Below, one piece after another: positions 18,583-30,980 of a stretch of DNA of 64,000 nt. Positions within the stretch are counted from its first letter, which is position 1, and every line of letters begins with the position of its first letter. The stretch spans positions 2,037,001 to 2,101,000 of the forward strand of contig NZ_CP045072.1 of the NCBI RefSeq assembly GCF_009301415.1, read 5' to 3'. The stretch comes from Paracoccus kondratievae. Lineage in GTDB: Bacteria; Pseudomonadota; Alphaproteobacteria; Rhodobacterales; Rhodobacteraceae. A program made the position numbers and the translations under genes. The notes under the pieces are model-generated. The model was not told the origin of the DNA and searched no databases. It saw only the letters and a program-made list of their open reading frames with translations.

Positions 18583-20454
18583 TCAGCCGTTGTGAAAGTG
18601 ATCGACGATCTTCTGGGCCATCGATTCGCTGATCCCCTCGACCGCAACCAGATCGGCCAAACCGGCCCGGCTGACTGCCTTGGCGCTGCCGAAATGTTGC
18701 AGCAGCGCGCGTTTGCGTGCCGCGCCGATGCCGGGGATCTCATCCAGAGGGTTGGCCAACGCGGCTTTGCTGCGCCTGGCGCGATGGGTGCCGATGGCCC
18801 AGCGGTGCGCCTCGTCCCGCAGGCGCTGGATGAAATACAGAACCGGGTCGTTCATCCGCAGTGCAAAGGCCGGCTTGCCGGGGCGGTGAAACTCTTCTTT
18901 GCCATGGTCACGGTCCTCGCCCTTGGCGACGCCGATCATGGGAATGTCCTCGACCCCCATCTCGACCATGATCTCATGCACGGCCGAGACCTGCCCTGCG
19001 CCGCCGTCGATCAGCAGCAGGTCGGGCCAGGCGTCGGTCTGGCGGTCCGGGTCCTCTTTCAGCAGACGTGAAAAGCGGCGGGTCAACACCTCTTTCATCA
19101 TGCCGAAATCGTCGCCCGGAGTGATCTCGGTGCCCTTGATATTGAACTTGCGATACTGGCTTTTGATCCAGCCCTCGGGACCGGCGACGATCATGCCACC
19201 TACAGCATTTGTGCCCTGAATGTGGCTGTTGTCATAGACCTCGATGCGTTGGGGCACGGCGGGCAGGTCAAAAGCCTCGGCCAGCCCTTCAAGCAGCCGC
19301 TGCTGGGCGGCGCTTTCCGACATGCGGCGGGCAAGGCTTTCGCGGGCGTTGCGCAGAGCGTTTTCGACCAGTTCGGCCTTTTCACCGCGCTGGGGTACAC
19401 CAAGGGTAACCTTGCGCCCGGCTTTTTCCGACAGCGCCTCGGTCATCAGGTCGGGGTCCTCGATCCCATGGGACAAAAGGATCAGCCGAGGCGGGACCTT
19501 GCCGTCATAGAATTGGACCAGAAACGCCTGCATGACCTCATCTGCCGATTCGACCCCGTTCAGCCGGGGATAGAAATCGCGGTTGCCCCAGCTTTGATTG
19601 CCGCGGATGAAAAACACCTGCATGCAGGCCTGACCGCCCTCCATATGCAGGGCGATCACATCCGCTTCGGGCACGCCGCGCGGGTTGATTGCCTGGACGG
19701 ATTGCACGGCGGTCAGCGCCTTGATGCGGTCGCGCAACGCGGCGGCGCGTTCATATTCCATCGCCTCGCTCGCATCGGCCATCTCGCGGGCAAGCTGGGC
19801 CTGAATCGCGGTGGATTTACCCTGAAGAAAGCGTTCGGCGTCGGCCACAAGGGCGTTGTATTCCTCAAGCCCGATCCGGCCGACGCATGGCGCGCTGCAG
19901 CGCTTGATCTGATACAGCAGGCAGGGCCGCGTCCGGCTGGAAAAAGTCGCATCGGTGCAGCTGCGCAGCAAGAATACCCGCTGCAACTGGTTCAGCGTCC
20001 GGTTTACCGCCCCGGCGCTGGCAAAGGGGCCGTAATAATCGCCCTTTTCCGCCTTGGCACCGCGATGCTTCTTGATCTGGGCAAAGGGGTGGGACTTGGC
20101 AACCAGAATGTTTGGAAAGCTTTTGTCGTCGCGCAGCAGTACGTTGTAGCGCGGCTTGAGCTGCTTGATGAGGTTCTGTTCCAGCAACAGCGCCTCGGTT
20201 TCGGTGCGCGTGGTCAGGAACATCATCGAAGCGGTTTCGCGGATCATCCGCGCGATGCGCGCCGAATGCCCCGTACCGCGCGCATAGTTCGAAACCCGGG
20301 CCCGCAGGCTCCGCGCCTTGCCGACGTAAAGCACCGCCCCTTGCGCATCCAGCATCCGATAGACGCCGGGCGAACTGTCGAGCGTCTTCAGATAGTCCTG
20401 GATCAGCGCATGGCCAGTCTTTCCGGGGCGCTTTTCTGGGGCGGAATCGGTCAT
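18583..20454 (-). CDS. uvrC: Excinuclease ABC subunit C
   Basis: Makes both incisions in UvrABC nucleotide excision repair. The product has the GIY-YIG nuclease ([20 protein letters not shown], near residues 30-55), a Cys-rich stretch ([16 protein letters not shown]), a UVR domain ([23 protein letters not shown]), the RNase H-like second nuclease ([20 protein letters not shown]) and C-terminal tandem HhH motifs ([30 protein letters not shown]). The ATG at 20454 gives [11 protein letters not shown]; a start four codons upstream is possible. Confidence 0.97.
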   Translation of the reverse strand: MTDSAPEKRPGKTGHALIQDYLKTLDSSPGVYRMLDAQGAVLYVGKARSLRARVSNYARGTGHSARIARMIRETASMMFLTTRTETEALLLEQNLIKQLKPRYNVLLRDDKSFPNILVAKSHPFAQIKKHRGAKAEKGDYYGPFASAGAVNRTLNQLQRVFLLRSCTDATFSSRTRPCLLYQIKRCSAPCVGRIGLEEYNALVADAERFLQGKSTAIQAQLAREMADASEAMEYERAAALRDRIKALTAVQSVQAINPRGVPEADVIALHMEGGQACMQVFFIRGNQSWGNRDFYPRLNGVESADEVMQAFLVQFYDGKVPPRLILLSHGIEDPDLMTEALSEKAGRKVTLGVPQRGEKAELVENALRNARESLARRMSESAAQQRLLEGLAEAFDLPAVPQRIEVYDNSHIQGTNAVGGMIVAGPEGWIKSQYRKFNIKGTEITPGDDFGMMKEVLTRRFSRLLKEDPDRQTDAWPDLLLIDGGAGQVSAVHEIMVEMGVEDIPMIGVAKGEDRDHGKEEFHRPGKPAFALRMNDPVLYFIQRLRDEAHRWAIGTHRARRSKAALANPLDEIPGIGAARKRALLQHFGSAKAVSRAGLADLVAVEGISESMAQKIVDHFHNG

Positions 20455-20531
20455 GGCACCAACCAAATGATTCTTTCGTGCGGCTGCAAGTTCGCGGCCA
20501 GAATTTCAAGCTGAAACCTTTCCACGGAATC

Positions 20532-20540
20532 TGTGGATAA
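20532..20540 (-). promoter_or_regulatory. Consensus DnaA box
   Basis: TGTGGATAA on plus reads TTATCCACA on minus, a perfect match to the DnaA consensus. A weaker match (CGTGGACAA) lies near 20720. Two sites alone do not make an origin. Confidence 0.4.
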
Positions 20541-20569
20541 CTCTGTGAATCAGCTTGGGAGTAACACAC

Positions 20570-20584
20570 GTTCAATTAGCGTTT
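20570..20584. promoter_or_regulatory. Possible LexA site upstream of uvrC
   Basis: GTTC-N7-GTTT differs by one base from the alphaproteobacterial SOS motif GTTC-N7-GTTC and lies about 115 bp upstream of the uvrC start. The match is short and could be chance. Confidence 0.25.
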
Positions 20585-20755
20585 CTTGGGATTCCCTTAC
20601 TTTGCACAAATTCTAGGCAGGTTTGCAACGCACTGTTTTAAAGAGATATTTTTTCTCTGCTCTGCAATGCCCTGAATTTCTTGCCAGAATCGTGAAGCTT
20701 GTGTGAAGCCATTACGTAGCGTGGACAACTTGTCGCATCGGGACAGTTTTTTGTC

Positions 20756-21526
20756 CTATTCGACTCCCTGCACATCGGGGGTGCGCCAACCCAGATGCTG
20801 GCCCCCGTCCACGCAGATCAGCTGTCCTGTGACCGATGGCGCATCCATCAGATAGCCAAGCGCGGCGCAGACATCATCGGGGCCTGCGCCGCGTTGCAGG
20901 ATGGTTGCGGCACGCTGGCCCATGAAGTGGCTGTCGGATTGGCGCACGCCTTGCATGGTGGGGCCGGGGCCAATGGCGTTTACGCGGATGTCGGGCGCCA
21001 ACGCCTGGGCCAGGGTGCGCGTCAGCCACCACAGCCCCGCCTTGGCCAAGGAATAGGTCATGAATTCAGGCGTCGGTTTCAGGACGCGCTGATCGACCAT
21101 GTTGACGATAAGGCTGCGCGCCAGCGGCTCGTCTGCGCTGCGGTCCGCCTTGGGCGCTTGCCGGGCAAAGGCCTGCGTCAGCACGAAAGGCGCCCGCAGG
21201 TTCGAACCGATGTGACGATCCCAGCTTTCACGCGTCGCACTGGCGATATTGTCATATTCAAAGATCGAGGCGTTATTGACCAGCACCGACAGAGGCCCCA
21301 GCGCCTGATGTGCCCGGTCGATCAGCGCCTCGCTTTGATCAAGGTCCAGCAGATCAGCGTGAAATACCTCGGCCCGGACGCCAAGGGCACGTGCCTCGGC
21401 CGCCGTCGCCTGCGCCTCATCGGCCGAGTGCTGATAATGGATTGCCACGTCCATCCCGCGTCGCGCCAGATACAGCACCATGGCCCGGCCCAGACGGCGG
21501 GCCCCTCCGGTCACCAGGGCGGTCAT
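20756..21526 (-). CDS. Short-chain dehydrogenase/reductase, FolM/pteridine reductase-like
   Basis: A 256-residue SDR. It has the NAD(P) motif TGGARRLGRAMVLYL at the N-terminus, NNAS in LSVLVNNASIFEY, and the catalytic Tyr-Lys in TYSLAKAGLWWL. MVDQRVLKPTPEF before the active site and NAIGPGPT after it resemble the FolM/PTR1 dihydromonapterin-pteridine reductase group. The ATG at 21526 opens the Rossmann fold and overlaps the stop of the 36-residue upstream gene. The pteridine substrate is inferred from similarity only. Confidence 0.88.
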   Translation of the reverse strand: MTALVTGGARRLGRAMVLYLARRGMDVAIHYQHSADEAQATAAEARALGVRAEVFHADLLDLDQSEALIDRAHQALGPLSVLVNNASIFEYDNIASATRESWDRHIGSNLRAPFVLTQAFARQAPKADRSADEPLARSLIVNMVDQRVLKPTPEFMTYSLAKAGLWWLTRTLAQALAPDIRVNAIGPGPTMQGVRQSDSHFMGQRAATILQRGAGPDDVCAALGYLMDAPSVTGQLICVDGGQHLGWRTPDVQGVE

Positions 21527-21633
21527 TTCAGCCGAATCCCCAAAAGTCTGGCCACGATCCGGCGCACGCCCGGTCCGGCTGCCAGTGCCATCGCAACGAT
21601 GATGAGAAGACAAAGAAGGACGGTTTTAATCAT
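21523..21633 (-). CDS. 36-residue predicted membrane peptide
   Basis: A short gene encoding MIKTVLLCLLIIVAMALAAG followed by a basic tail (GVRRIVARLLGIRLK, with Pro at residue 21). Residues 4-19 form one hydrophobic helix, and the Arg-rich end would stay in the cytoplasm. Its ATG overlaps the sppA stop (ATGA) and its stop overlaps the SDR start (ATGA), so all three are likely translationally coupled. This exact fit, rather than any family match, supports it as real. Function unknown. Confidence 0.6.
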   Translation of the reverse strand: MIKTVLLCLLIIVAMALAAGPGVRRIVARLLGIRLK

Positions 21634-22433
21634 CCGCGCCCTGCCCCGAAGCGTGCAAAGGCGGCGCGCTCCTCAATACTTTCCAGAAAATCATCGGCGG
21701 AAAGGCCAAAGCGGCGGAACCACGAAACGCGCTGGCCATAGGTCAGGAAGCGGATCTTCTTACCGTAAAGCTCGCGCATTTTCGGGACCAGATGTGCGAT
21801 ACCATCGGCAAGCCCCAGCGCGACAGCCTCGCGGCCGGTCCAGATCTCGCCAGTGAAAAGGTCGTGGTCAGCCGCAAGGCGGTTGCCGCGACGGGTGCGG
21901 ACCTGATCCTTGAACGCCTCGTGAATGGGGCCCAGCAGCCGGTTCAGCCGGGCAATATCCTCGGGCGTTTCGGGGCGGAACGGGTCGAGCATGGATTTCG
22001 AGCGGCCAGCGGTATGGACGCGCCGCTCAATCCCGTGACGCTCGATCAATTCGGCAAAGCCGAACCCTGATGAGATCACCCCGATCGAACCCAGAACCGA
22101 GCTTTCGTCGGCCCAAATGAAATCGGCCGCCGTGGCCAGCCAATACCCACCCGACGCAGCGACATCCTCGACAAAGGCGTGGACCGGGATCTCTCGCTCT
22201 TCGGCAAGGCGGCGAATGCGGGCGCCGATCAGGCTGGACTGGACCGGAGAGCCTCCGGGCGAATTCACCAGCAGCGCGACGGCGACTGGCTTGCGGCGCT
22301 TAAAGGCGCGCTCCAGCAGTGGGGCCAGCGCGGCATCGGACAGGCCGGAACCGCCGCGACCGGTGGTTCCTATGGTTCCTTGCAGGCGCAGGACGGCGAC
22401 GGTGGCCGGACGGTTCACGAATGGAATTTTCAT
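21630..22433 (-). CDS. sppA: S49 family signal-peptide peptidase-like protease
   Basis: A 267-residue member of the SppA/SohB serine protease family, which degrades signal peptides or membrane protein fragments. VALLVNSPGGSPVQSSLI and AASGGYWLATAADFIWADESSVLGSIGVI are the core S49 segments; the nucleophile Ser lies in the latter (ASGGY context). There is no obvious N-terminal membrane helix, so the membrane link is uncertain. It is short, like single-domain SppA proteins. It is first in the coupled trio with the 36-residue peptide and the SDR. Confidence 0.9.
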   Translation of the reverse strand: MKIPFVNRPATVAVLRLQGTIGTTGRGGSGLSDAALAPLLERAFKRRKPVAVALLVNSPGGSPVQSSLIGARIRRLAEEREIPVHAFVEDVAASGGYWLATAADFIWADESSVLGSIGVISSGFGFAELIERHGIERRVHTAGRSKSMLDPFRPETPEDIARLNRLLGPIHEAFKDQVRTRRGNRLAADHDLFTGEIWTGREAVALGLADGIAHLVPKMRELYGKKIRFLTYGQRVSWFRRFGLSADDFLESIEERAAFARFGAGRG

Positions 22434-22472
22434 AGTTTCCAGATAGGCAGATGCGGGCCCGCGGACAAGCGC

Positions 22473-23342
22473 TCAGCCATGAGAGTTTAGAAACTCGGCC
22501 ACTTCTGCCCGGTTTGGCATCGCATCGCCCGCACCTTTGCGGGTCACTTGCAGCGCGGCTGCAGCGGCGGCGTGGCGCAGGGCGGTTGCCGGGTCCTCGC
22601 CCCGCGAAAGGCCCGCCGCGAACCAGCCGGTAAAGCAATCCCCCGCTCCGGTCGTGTCGATGGCCTTTACAGCAAAGGCGGGCTGGTGCCAGACCTGCCC
22701 CGGGCGCAGGTCACGGAACTCGGCACCGTCGGCACCGCGGGTGATCAGCATCCCCTCGACCGGCAGATTCTCGCCAAATGCGGCGAAAGTGTCCTGCGCC
22801 TCGACCGCATTCATCGCCAGAATCGAGACATGGGGCAGCACCTCGCGCAGTGCCGGGATGCTGAAAGGTGCAGCAGAGTAGATCACCCGCGCCCCGGCCT
22901 TGCGAGCTAATGCGGCGATTTCGGCCTGGCGGTTGGTTTCATTCTGCATCAGCAAAAGATCGCCCGGACCAAAAGTCGCACGGTCTGTCAGATCCGCTGG
23001 TAGCGCAAGGTTCGCCCCGCCATGCAGGACGATCGAATTTTCGCCCCGCTCATCGACAAGGATCACCGCATGGCCTGTGACGGTATCGGCAAGTCGGGCG
23101 ATGGCACCGGTTTCGACCCCCAGAGCAGCCAGTCGTTCCAGCACCCAGTCGTCGCCCATGCCCATAGCCCCCAGATGCACAACTTGTGCCCCGGCGAGGG
23201 CAGCGGCCACCGACTGGTTCGCACCTTTGCCACCCAGCCCCTGGGAATAGGACTGCGCGTGCAAAGTCTCACCCGGACGGGGCATGGCGGACAGGCGGTA
23301 GACATGGTCGATGTTGATCGAACCGAGGTTAAAGATCGTCAT
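22473..23342 (-). CDS. rbsK: Ribokinase
   Basis: PfkB-family sugar kinase of 289 residues that phosphorylates ribose at O5. The N-terminal PfkB signature is GGKGANQSVAAALAGA and the C-terminal one is DTTGAGDCFTGWFAAGLS, containing the catalytic Asp and anion hole. FNLGSINIDHVYRL and PGETLHAQSYSQGLGGKG fit ribokinase more than other PfkB kinases. No ribose transporter is adjacent, so substrate identity rests on sequence alone. Confidence 0.88.
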   Translation of the reverse strand: MTIFNLGSINIDHVYRLSAMPRPGETLHAQSYSQGLGGKGANQSVAAALAGAQVVHLGAMGMGDDWVLERLAALGVETGAIARLADTVTGHAVILVDERGENSIVLHGGANLALPADLTDRATFGPGDLLLMQNETNRQAEIAALARKAGARVIYSAAPFSIPALREVLPHVSILAMNAVEAQDTFAAFGENLPVEGMLITRGADGAEFRDLRPGQVWHQPAFAVKAIDTTGAGDCFTGWFAAGLSRGEDPATALRHAAAAAALQVTRKGAGDAMPNRAEVAEFLNSHG

Positions 23343-23443
23343 ATTCAGACCCGTTTCTTAGGCCAAAAGCGCCGGCACCCATCTGACCGGGGCGCAGGCA
23401 GCTTGTCCATATCGCCGGGGCTGAATACGCTGCTGCCGCAATG

Positions 23444-23469
23444 AAAAACGCGCCCCGAAGGGCGCGTTT
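23444..23469 (-). terminator. Rho-independent terminator of the bc1 operon
   Basis: AAACGCGCCC (23446-23455) and GGGCGCGTTT (23460-23469) form a perfect 10-bp stem. On minus the loop is TTCG and a T-run follows, 20 bp after the petC stop. Confidence 0.85.
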
Positions 23470-23488
23470 CAGGATCAGGTGCAAAAGA

Positions 23489-24874
23489 TCACTCGGGCTT
23501 GCGCGGATGCTTGACCGACCACCACAGTTTCTTGTTGGTCAGATACAGCAGTGCAGCCAGCACGATCAGGAACAGGACCGAAACAAGGCCGACCTGCTTG
23601 CGGTCCATCATCTTGGGCTCGGCCGTCCACATCAGGAAGGCTGCCACGTCCTGCGCCATCTGATCGACGGTGGCTTCGGTCCCGTCTTCATAGGTGACCT
23701 GGCCATCCGACAGCGGCGCGGGCATCTGGATCCAGTTCCCGGCAAAGGCAGAGTTGTGGTAGAGAACAGCGCCCGCCTCTTCCTTTTCTTCGCCGTTATA
23801 GCCGGTCAAGACGGCGTGGATGTACTCCGGACCGCCGATGCCACGGAACAGCTGCGAGATACCAGTGCCATAAGGACCATGGAAGCCGGCGCGGCCCTTG
23901 GCCATCAGCGACAGGTCAGGCCCCATGCCCTCACCGCTGACCGTCGGGAAGTGATCGGTCGGGGTGCGCGGACGCTCTTCCTCGGTTTCCGGGTCGACGA
24001 TGGTCAGGTTGGCGGCATAGGCGCGGACCTGATCCTCGGGCAGTTGCGGACCGCCCTCATCACCCAGCGTGCGCAGGGCAACATAGCGCAACCCGTGGCA
24101 GGCCGAGCAGACCTCGGTATAGACCTGCAGGCCGCGCTGCAGCTGATGCTGGTCGAACTTGCCGAACGGACCTTCGAAGCTGAACGAGATATCCTCGATA
24201 TGTGCTTCGGCCTTCTCGGCGGTTGCTTCTGCCGGCTCTTCGGCAGCGGCATCCTCGGCAGTCGCGGCCGCGGGTTCACCCTGTGCGGGCTGTTCCTCAG
24301 CAGCGGGGGCCTGGTCCGCAGCCTCTTCTGCAGGGGCAGCCTCGGGCTCTTCCGCGGCGGGCTGTTCGCCCTCAGCAGCGGCTTCCCCGGCCGGAGCAGC
24401 GGCGGGTTCTTCCGCAACCGGCCCTTCAGCCGCAGGCTCGGCAGCGGTCGGTTCCTCGGCTGCAGGGGCCTCGGCAGGCTCGGTGGCAGCCGGAGCCTCT
24501 TCGGCAGCAGGTGCTTCTGCGGCAGCGTCCTCGGCGGCGGGGGTATCCGCAGCCGGGGTCTGATCGTCAGCGGCCCCGGTCGCTTCGGCAGGGGCTTCTT
24601 CTGCGACAGGTTCAGCCGCAGCCGGTTCTTCGGCAGCCGGGGCCTCAGTGGCCTCGGCCTCTGCTTCAGGGGCTGCCGGTTCGGCAGCGGCTTCGGGGGC
24701 GGCGTCGGTCGTCGCTGCCTCGGCCGCCGGGGCGGCCGATTCAGTGCTTTGATAGCTCGAACCCGCGGGGGCGGTGGTGCCCGCAGCGGTGCTTGCGTCT
24801 TGGGCCACCGCGCCGCCTGCCAGGGCAACGGTCAGGGCCGCAACGGCCGTGAGCGATGCGTTTCTCAGGGTCAT
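23489..24874 (-). CDS. petC: Cytochrome c1 with long acidic Ala/Pro/Glu-rich insert
   Basis: Haem c subunit of the cytochrome bc1 complex, 461 residues. A signal peptide ([20 protein letters not shown]) is followed by about 195 residues made mostly of Ala, Glu and Pro. The haem-binding CSACHGL comes next, then [21 protein letters not shown], the Met-ligand region [12 protein letters not shown] and a C-terminal anchor ([16 protein letters not shown]) with a basic tail. Ordinary c1 is about 260 residues; the acidic insert is the Paracoccus-type feature, thought to help cytochrome c binding. It is last in the petABC operon. Confidence 0.96.
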   Translation of the reverse strand: MTLRNASLTAVAALTVALAGGAVAQDASTAAGTTAPAGSSYQSTESAAPAAEAATTDAAPEAAAEPAAPEAEAEATEAPAAEEPAAAEPVAEEAPAEATGAADDQTPAADTPAAEDAAAEAPAAEEAPAATEPAEAPAAEEPTAAEPAAEGPVAEEPAAAPAGEAAAEGEQPAAEEPEAAPAEEAADQAPAAEEQPAQGEPAAATAEDAAAEEPAEATAEKAEAHIEDISFSFEGPFGKFDQHQLQRGLQVYTEVCSACHGLRYVALRTLGDEGGPQLPEDQVRAYAANLTIVDPETEEERPRTPTDHFPTVSGEGMGPDLSLMAKGRAGFHGPYGTGISQLFRGIGGPEYIHAVLTGYNGEEKEEAGAVLYHNSAFAGNWIQMPAPLSDGQVTYEDGTEATVDQMAQDVAAFLMWTAEPKMMDRKQVGLVSVLFLIVLAALLYLTNKKLWWSVKHPRKPE

Positions 24875-24886
24875 TGATGCCTCTCC

Positions 24887-26807
<1,921 letters not shown>

Positions 26808-26989
26808 TTATGCCCCGGGAATCGGGGCGATACGACGGAACGGGCCGTGTCATTGCACAGCCCTCGCCGGGCGGTTCTAGCGATCAAATCCGCGTCAGTC
26901 CAGCGGCCCCGGTGCGCCCAGACGCTGCAAATTGGCGCAGGTGTGGATTTTTGGTTGCGCGGGAAGACACAGCTTGTCAGCTGTTTGCG

Positions 26990-27778
26990 CTAAAGCAGAC
27001 CCTGGCTGCGAAAGCTAAGCTCGCGGGATCGTCCGATGATCAGGTGATCATGGATGATGAGGCCCATCACCTCGGCTGCAGCCTGGATCCGGCGGGTCAC
27101 GGTGATATCCGCCTGCGACGGGGTTGGATCGCCCGAGGGGTGATTGTGGACGAGAATCAGGGCCGAGGCATTCAGCTCAAGCGCCCGGCGCATGATCTCG
27201 CGCGGGTAGACAGGGACATGATCAACGGTGCCCCTTGCCTGTTCCTCATCCGCGATAAGCACGTTCTTACGGTCAAGGTAAAGGACACGGAACTGTTCGA
27301 CCTCGCCATGCGCCATGGCTGTGTGGCAATAGTCCAAAAGCGCATCCCAGCTGGTCAGAACTGGCCTGTGCATGACGCGGGCGCGTGCCAGCCGCTGCGC
27401 CGCAGCCTCGACAATCTTTAGCTCTTGGATGACCGCAGGGCCAACGCCCGTCACCTCGGCCAACCGGGCGGGCGGGGCCGAAAGGACGCGGTTGAAATCA
27501 CCAAACCGGTCCAGCAGCAGCCGCGCGAGCGGCTTTACATCCTGACGGGGGATGGCGCGGAAAAGCACCAATTCCAGCATTTCATAATCGGGCATCGCCG
27601 CCGCGCCGCCCTGCATAAAGCGTTCACGCAGCCGGGCGCGATGATCGGCGATATAGCTGGGAAGACGGCCGGCACTCCCTGAAAGGGCGACGGCCGCCAG
27701 GGTTTCATCCTCGGCCGGTCGCGAAACCGAGGAAAACAGCGGCAGAGGCGCTTCGTGAAAGGCATGATTCGTTCCCAT
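26990..27778 (-). CDS. radC: RadC/JAB domain protein
   Basis: A 262-residue protein with an N-terminal UPF0758/HhH part (YEMLELVLFRAIPRQDVKPLARLLLDRFG, then GVGPAVIQELK) and a C-terminal JAB metalloprotease-like domain. The domain shows VFSL-equivalent FRVLYLDRKNVLIADEEQ and the metal motif HNHPSGDPTPSQAD. Despite its name, a DNA repair role is not established for this family. It stands alone between petABC and dnaJ. Confidence 0.93.
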   Translation of the reverse strand: MGTNHAFHEAPLPLFSSVSRPAEDETLAAVALSGSAGRLPSYIADHRARLRERFMQGGAAAMPDYEMLELVLFRAIPRQDVKPLARLLLDRFGDFNRVLSAPPARLAEVTGVGPAVIQELKIVEAAAQRLARARVMHRPVLTSWDALLDYCHTAMAHGEVEQFRVLYLDRKNVLIADEEQARGTVDHVPVYPREIMRRALELNASALILVHNHPSGDPTPSQADITVTRRIQAAAEVMGLIIHDHLIIGRSRELSFRSQGLL

Positions 27779-27824
27779 ACCGTCAGGTTGGCACAGAAAC
27801 GATGAACAGCCGGTTAACGCCCGT

Positions 27825-28988
27825 TCAGCCCTTCATCTCGTCCCAAAACCCTTTGATTTTCTGAAAGAAACCTTGGGTCTGAGGGCTGTTATCGGCGCTG
27901 ATCGCGTCAAATTCGCGCAGAAGCTCTTTTTGACGCGTGGTCAGGTTAACCGGCGTTTCGACCACCAGTTCGATCAGCATATCGCCCGATTCGCCGTTCA
28001 TGCCCGGCCCGTGGCGCAGGGGTGGCATCCCCTTGCCGCGCAGGCGCATCTGCTTGCCGGATTGCGTGCCCGGCGGGATGCGGACGCGAGAGCGGCCGCC
28101 GTCGATGGTCGGAACCTCGATCTCGCCCCCCAAGGCTGCGGTGGCCATGCTGACCGGAACCTGACAGGCAAGCATGCGCCCGTCACGGATAAAGATCGGG
28201 TGATCTGCCACCTCGATGAAGATATAGAGATCGCCCGCAGGTCCGCCGCGCATCCCGGCCTCACCCTCACCTGCAAGGCGGATACGGGTGCCGGTTTCCA
28301 CCCCGGCGGGGATATTCACCGCAAGCGTGCGGTCTTTTTGTACCCGGCCGGCGCCACGGCATTCCTGACAGGGATTCTTAACGATCTGGCCCTGGCCGTT
28401 GCAGGTGGGACAGGTGCGCTCGACGGTAAAGAAACCCTGCGTTGCCCGGACTTTGCCCATGCCTGAACAGGTCGGACAGGTGACGGGTTCGACAGCGCCT
28501 TCGGCTCCGGTGCCGTTACAGGCGGTGCAAGAAACCGAGCCCGGCACGGTGATGGTTTTCTGGATGCCGTTATAAGCCTCTTCCAGTGTGACGCGCAGGT
28601 TATAGCGCAGATCCTGGCCGCGGCTGGTGCGCGAGCGTCCCCCGCCTCCGGCGCGGCGGCCCATCATGTCGCCGAACAGGTCTTCGAACACATCAGCGAA
28701 GGCCGAGCCGAAGTCGGCATGGCCGTTGCCGCGACTGAATCCGCCGAACCCGCCGCCACCATTTTCAAAGGCTGCGTGACCGAAACGGTCATAGGCGGCC
28801 TTTTTCTGGTCGTCCTTGAGGCAGTCGTAAGCTTCGTTCAGTTCCTTGAACGCCGCTTCTGAGACTTTGCAGTCTTTGTTGCGGTCGGGGTGCAGCTGTT
28901 TCGCCTTGGTGCGATAGGCCTTTTTGATCTCTTCGGCCGAGGCGCCCCGAGAAACGCCGAGCACCTCGTAATAGTCACGCTTCGCCAT
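27825..28988 (-). CDS. dnaJ: Chaperone protein DnaJ
   Basis: Hsp40 co-chaperone of DnaK, 387 residues. It has a J domain with HPD (QLHPDRNKD, residues about 33-35), a Gly/Phe-rich linker ([13 protein letters not shown]), and four zinc-finger repeats of the CxxCxGxG type ([32 protein letters not shown]), then the substrate-binding C-terminal domain. dnaK lies immediately upstream on the same strand (81 bp), the usual heat-shock pair. Confidence 0.97.
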   Translation of the reverse strand: MAKRDYYEVLGVSRGASAEEIKKAYRTKAKQLHPDRNKDCKVSEAAFKELNEAYDCLKDDQKKAAYDRFGHAAFENGGGGFGGFSRGNGHADFGSAFADVFEDLFGDMMGRRAGGGGRSRTSRGQDLRYNLRVTLEEAYNGIQKTITVPGSVSCTACNGTGAEGAVEPVTCPTCSGMGKVRATQGFFTVERTCPTCNGQGQIVKNPCQECRGAGRVQKDRTLAVNIPAGVETGTRIRLAGEGEAGMRGGPAGDLYIFIEVADHPIFIRDGRMLACQVPVSMATAALGGEIEVPTIDGGRSRVRIPPGTQSGKQMRLRGKGMPPLRHGPGMNGESGDMLIELVVETPVNLTTRQKELLREFDAISADNSPQTQGFFQKIKGFWDEMKG

Positions 28989-29069
28989 ATCGTTTGCGTC
29001 CGGGGTCTTTCAAGAAATGACCGGCCTGTGCGGGTCTGCAGCGGGCCGGCCGATGGGTTCACATCACGC

Positions 29070-30980
29070 TTACTTGCGCTTGTCTTTGCCGAGATCCTCG
29101 AAATCGGCATCGACAATCTCATCGTCCACGTCGCGCGGGCCAGCCTCGTGATCGGCACCCTCGGCGTCGGACTGGGTGGCTTTATAGATCGCCTCGCCCA
29201 GCTTCATCGAGGCGTCCATCAGGTTCTGGATACCGCCGCGGATTTTGCCTGCGTCCTCGGACTTGAGGGCCTCTTCCAGCGCACCAATGGCCAGTTCGAT
29301 CGCCTCGACGGTCGAGCCATCCACCTTGTCGCCGTGCTCTTCCAGCGACTTCTTGGTCGAGTGGATCAGGCTTTCGGCCTGGTTCTTGGTCTCGACCAGT
29401 TCCTTGCGCTGCCGGTCGGCCTCGGCGTTAGCCTCGGCGTCCTTGACCATACGTTCGATATCCTCATCCGAGAGGCCACCCGAAGCCTGGATGGTGATCT
29501 TTTGCTCGCGCCCGGTGCCCTTGTCCTTGGCGCTGACGCTGACGATACCGTTGGCGTCGATGTCGAAGGTCACCTCGATCTGCGGCATGCCGCGCGGCGC
29601 CGGGGGGATGTTTTCCAGGTTGAACTGGCCAAGCAGCTTGTTGTCTGCGGCCATTTCACGCTCACCCTGGAAGACCCGGATGGTCACGGCGTTCTGGTTA
29701 TCCTCGGCGGTCGAGAAAATCTGCGACTTCTTGGTCGGGATGGTGGTGTTGCGGTCGATCAGGCGGGTGAACACACCGCCCAGCGTCTCGATCCCCAGCG
29801 AAAGGGGCGTCACGTCGAGCAGCACCACGTCCTTGACGTCACCTTGCAGCACACCGGCCTGAATGGCCGCACCAAGCGCCACGACCTCATCGGGGTTCAC
29901 ACCCTTATGCGGCTCTTTGCCGAAAAAGGCGGTTACTTCCTCGATGACCTTCGGCATGCGGGTCATACCGCCGACCAGAACGATCTCATCAATGTCGCCT
30001 TTGGACAGGCCGGCATCTTTCAGCGCGTCCTGAACCGGCTTCATCGTGCGCTTGATCAGGTCACCGACCAGGCTTTCCAGCTTGGCGCGGGTCAGTTTCA
30101 TGACCATGTGCAGCGGCGTGCCCGAGTCTTTGTCCATCGAGATGAACGGCTGGTTGATCTCGGTCTGGCTCGAACTCGACAGTTCGATCTTGGCCTTTTC
30201 GGCGGCTTCTTTCAGCCGCTGCAGCGCCATCTTGTCTTTCGTCAGATCGACGCCGTGTTCTTTTTTGAACTCTTCGGCCAGGTAGTTGACGATGCGCATG
30301 TCAAAGTCTTCACCACCAAGGAAGGTATCCCCGTTGGTGGATTTGACCTCGAACAGACCGTCGTCGATTTCAAGGATGGTGATATCGAAGGTCCCGCCGC
30401 CAAGGTCATAGACGGCGATGGTCTTGGAATCCTTCTTGTCCAGACCATAGGCCAGCGCGGCTGCGGTCGGCTCGTTGATGATGCGCAGGACTTCGAGACC
30501 CGCAATCTTGCCGGCGTCCTTGGTGGCCTGACGCTGGGCGTCGTTGAAATAGGCGGGAACCGTGATCACCGCCTGGGTGACGGATTCGCCCAGGTAGGAT
30601 TCAGCGGTTTCCTTCATCTTTTGCAGGATGAAGGCGGAAATCTGGCTGGGAGAGTATTTCTCGCCCCGGACCTCGACCCAGGCGTCGCCATTGCCACCGT
30701 CGGCGATGACATAGGGGACGAGGTTCTTGTCTTTCTCGACTTCAGCGTCGTTGATGCGGCGGCCGATCAGGCGCTTGACGGCAAAGACCGTATTCGACGG
30801 GTTGGTCACCGCCTGCCGCTTTGCGGGCTGGCCGACCAGACGTTCACTATCGGTGAAGGCAACGATCGAGGGCGTGGTACGCGCACCCTCCGAGTTCTCG
30901 ATGACCTTTGGTTGGCTGCCATCCATGATGGCAACGCAGCTGTTGGTGGTTCCGAGGTCGATGCCGATGACTTTGGACAT
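29070..30980 (-). CDS. dnaK: Chaperone protein DnaK
   Basis: Hsp70 chaperone of 636 residues. [19 protein letters not shown] opens the ATPase domain and [16 protein letters not shown] is the phosphate-binding signature. The linker [14 protein letters not shown] precedes the substrate-binding domain, and the tail ends in an acidic [12 protein letters not shown] motif. The ATG at 30980 has AGAAAGG upstream. CTTGAG hexamers on minus at 31021-31026 and 31083-31088 could be parts of sigma32 promoters, but no convincing -10 pairs with them. Confidence 0.97.
   Translation of the reverse strand: MSKVIGIDLGTTNSCVAIMDGSQPKVIENSEGARTTPSIVAFTDSERLVGQPAKRQAVTNPSNTVFAVKRLIGRRINDAEVEKDKNLVPYVIADGGNGDAWVEVRGEKYSPSQISAFILQKMKETAESYLGESVTQAVITVPAYFNDAQRQATKDAGKIAGLEVLRIINEPTAAALAYGLDKKDSKTIAVYDLGGGTFDITILEIDDGLFEVKSTNGDTFLGGEDFDMRIVNYLAEEFKKEHGVDLTKDKMALQRLKEAAEKAKIELSSSSQTEINQPFISMDKDSGTPLHMVMKLTRAKLESLVGDLIKRTMKPVQDALKDAGLSKGDIDEIVLVGGMTRMPKVIEEVTAFFGKEPHKGVNPDEVVALGAAIQAGVLQGDVKDVVLLDVTPLSLGIETLGGVFTRLIDRNTTIPTKKSQIFSTAEDNQNAVTIRVFQGEREMAADNKLLGQFNLENIPPAPRGMPQIEVTFDIDANGIVSVSAKDKGTGREQKITIQASGGLSDEDIERMVKDAEANAEADRQRKELVETKNQAESLIHSTKKSLEEHGDKVDGSTVEAIELAIGALEEALKSEDAGKIRGGIQNLMDASMKLGEAIYKATQSDAEGADHEAGPRDVDDEIVDADFEDLGKDKRK

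Larger units (their letters stand above)
20467..20755. other. AT-richer intergenic region upstream of uvrC
   Basis: No gene. It holds a perfect DnaA box (TTATCCACA, on minus, 20532-20540) and a LexA-like GTTC-N7-GTTT at 20570-20584. A T-run lies near 20648 and a short dyad GGACA/TGTCC near 20741-20756. Probably the uvrC promoter region. Confidence 0.5.

Noticed and set aside
20467..20755. Replication origin
   Set aside because: Only one perfect DnaA box and one weak match; no dnaA, parA or gidA nearby.
23441..24877. Long Gly/Arg-rich frame antisense to cytochrome c1
   Set aside because: Result of the Ala/Glu/Pro-rich codons on the other strand.
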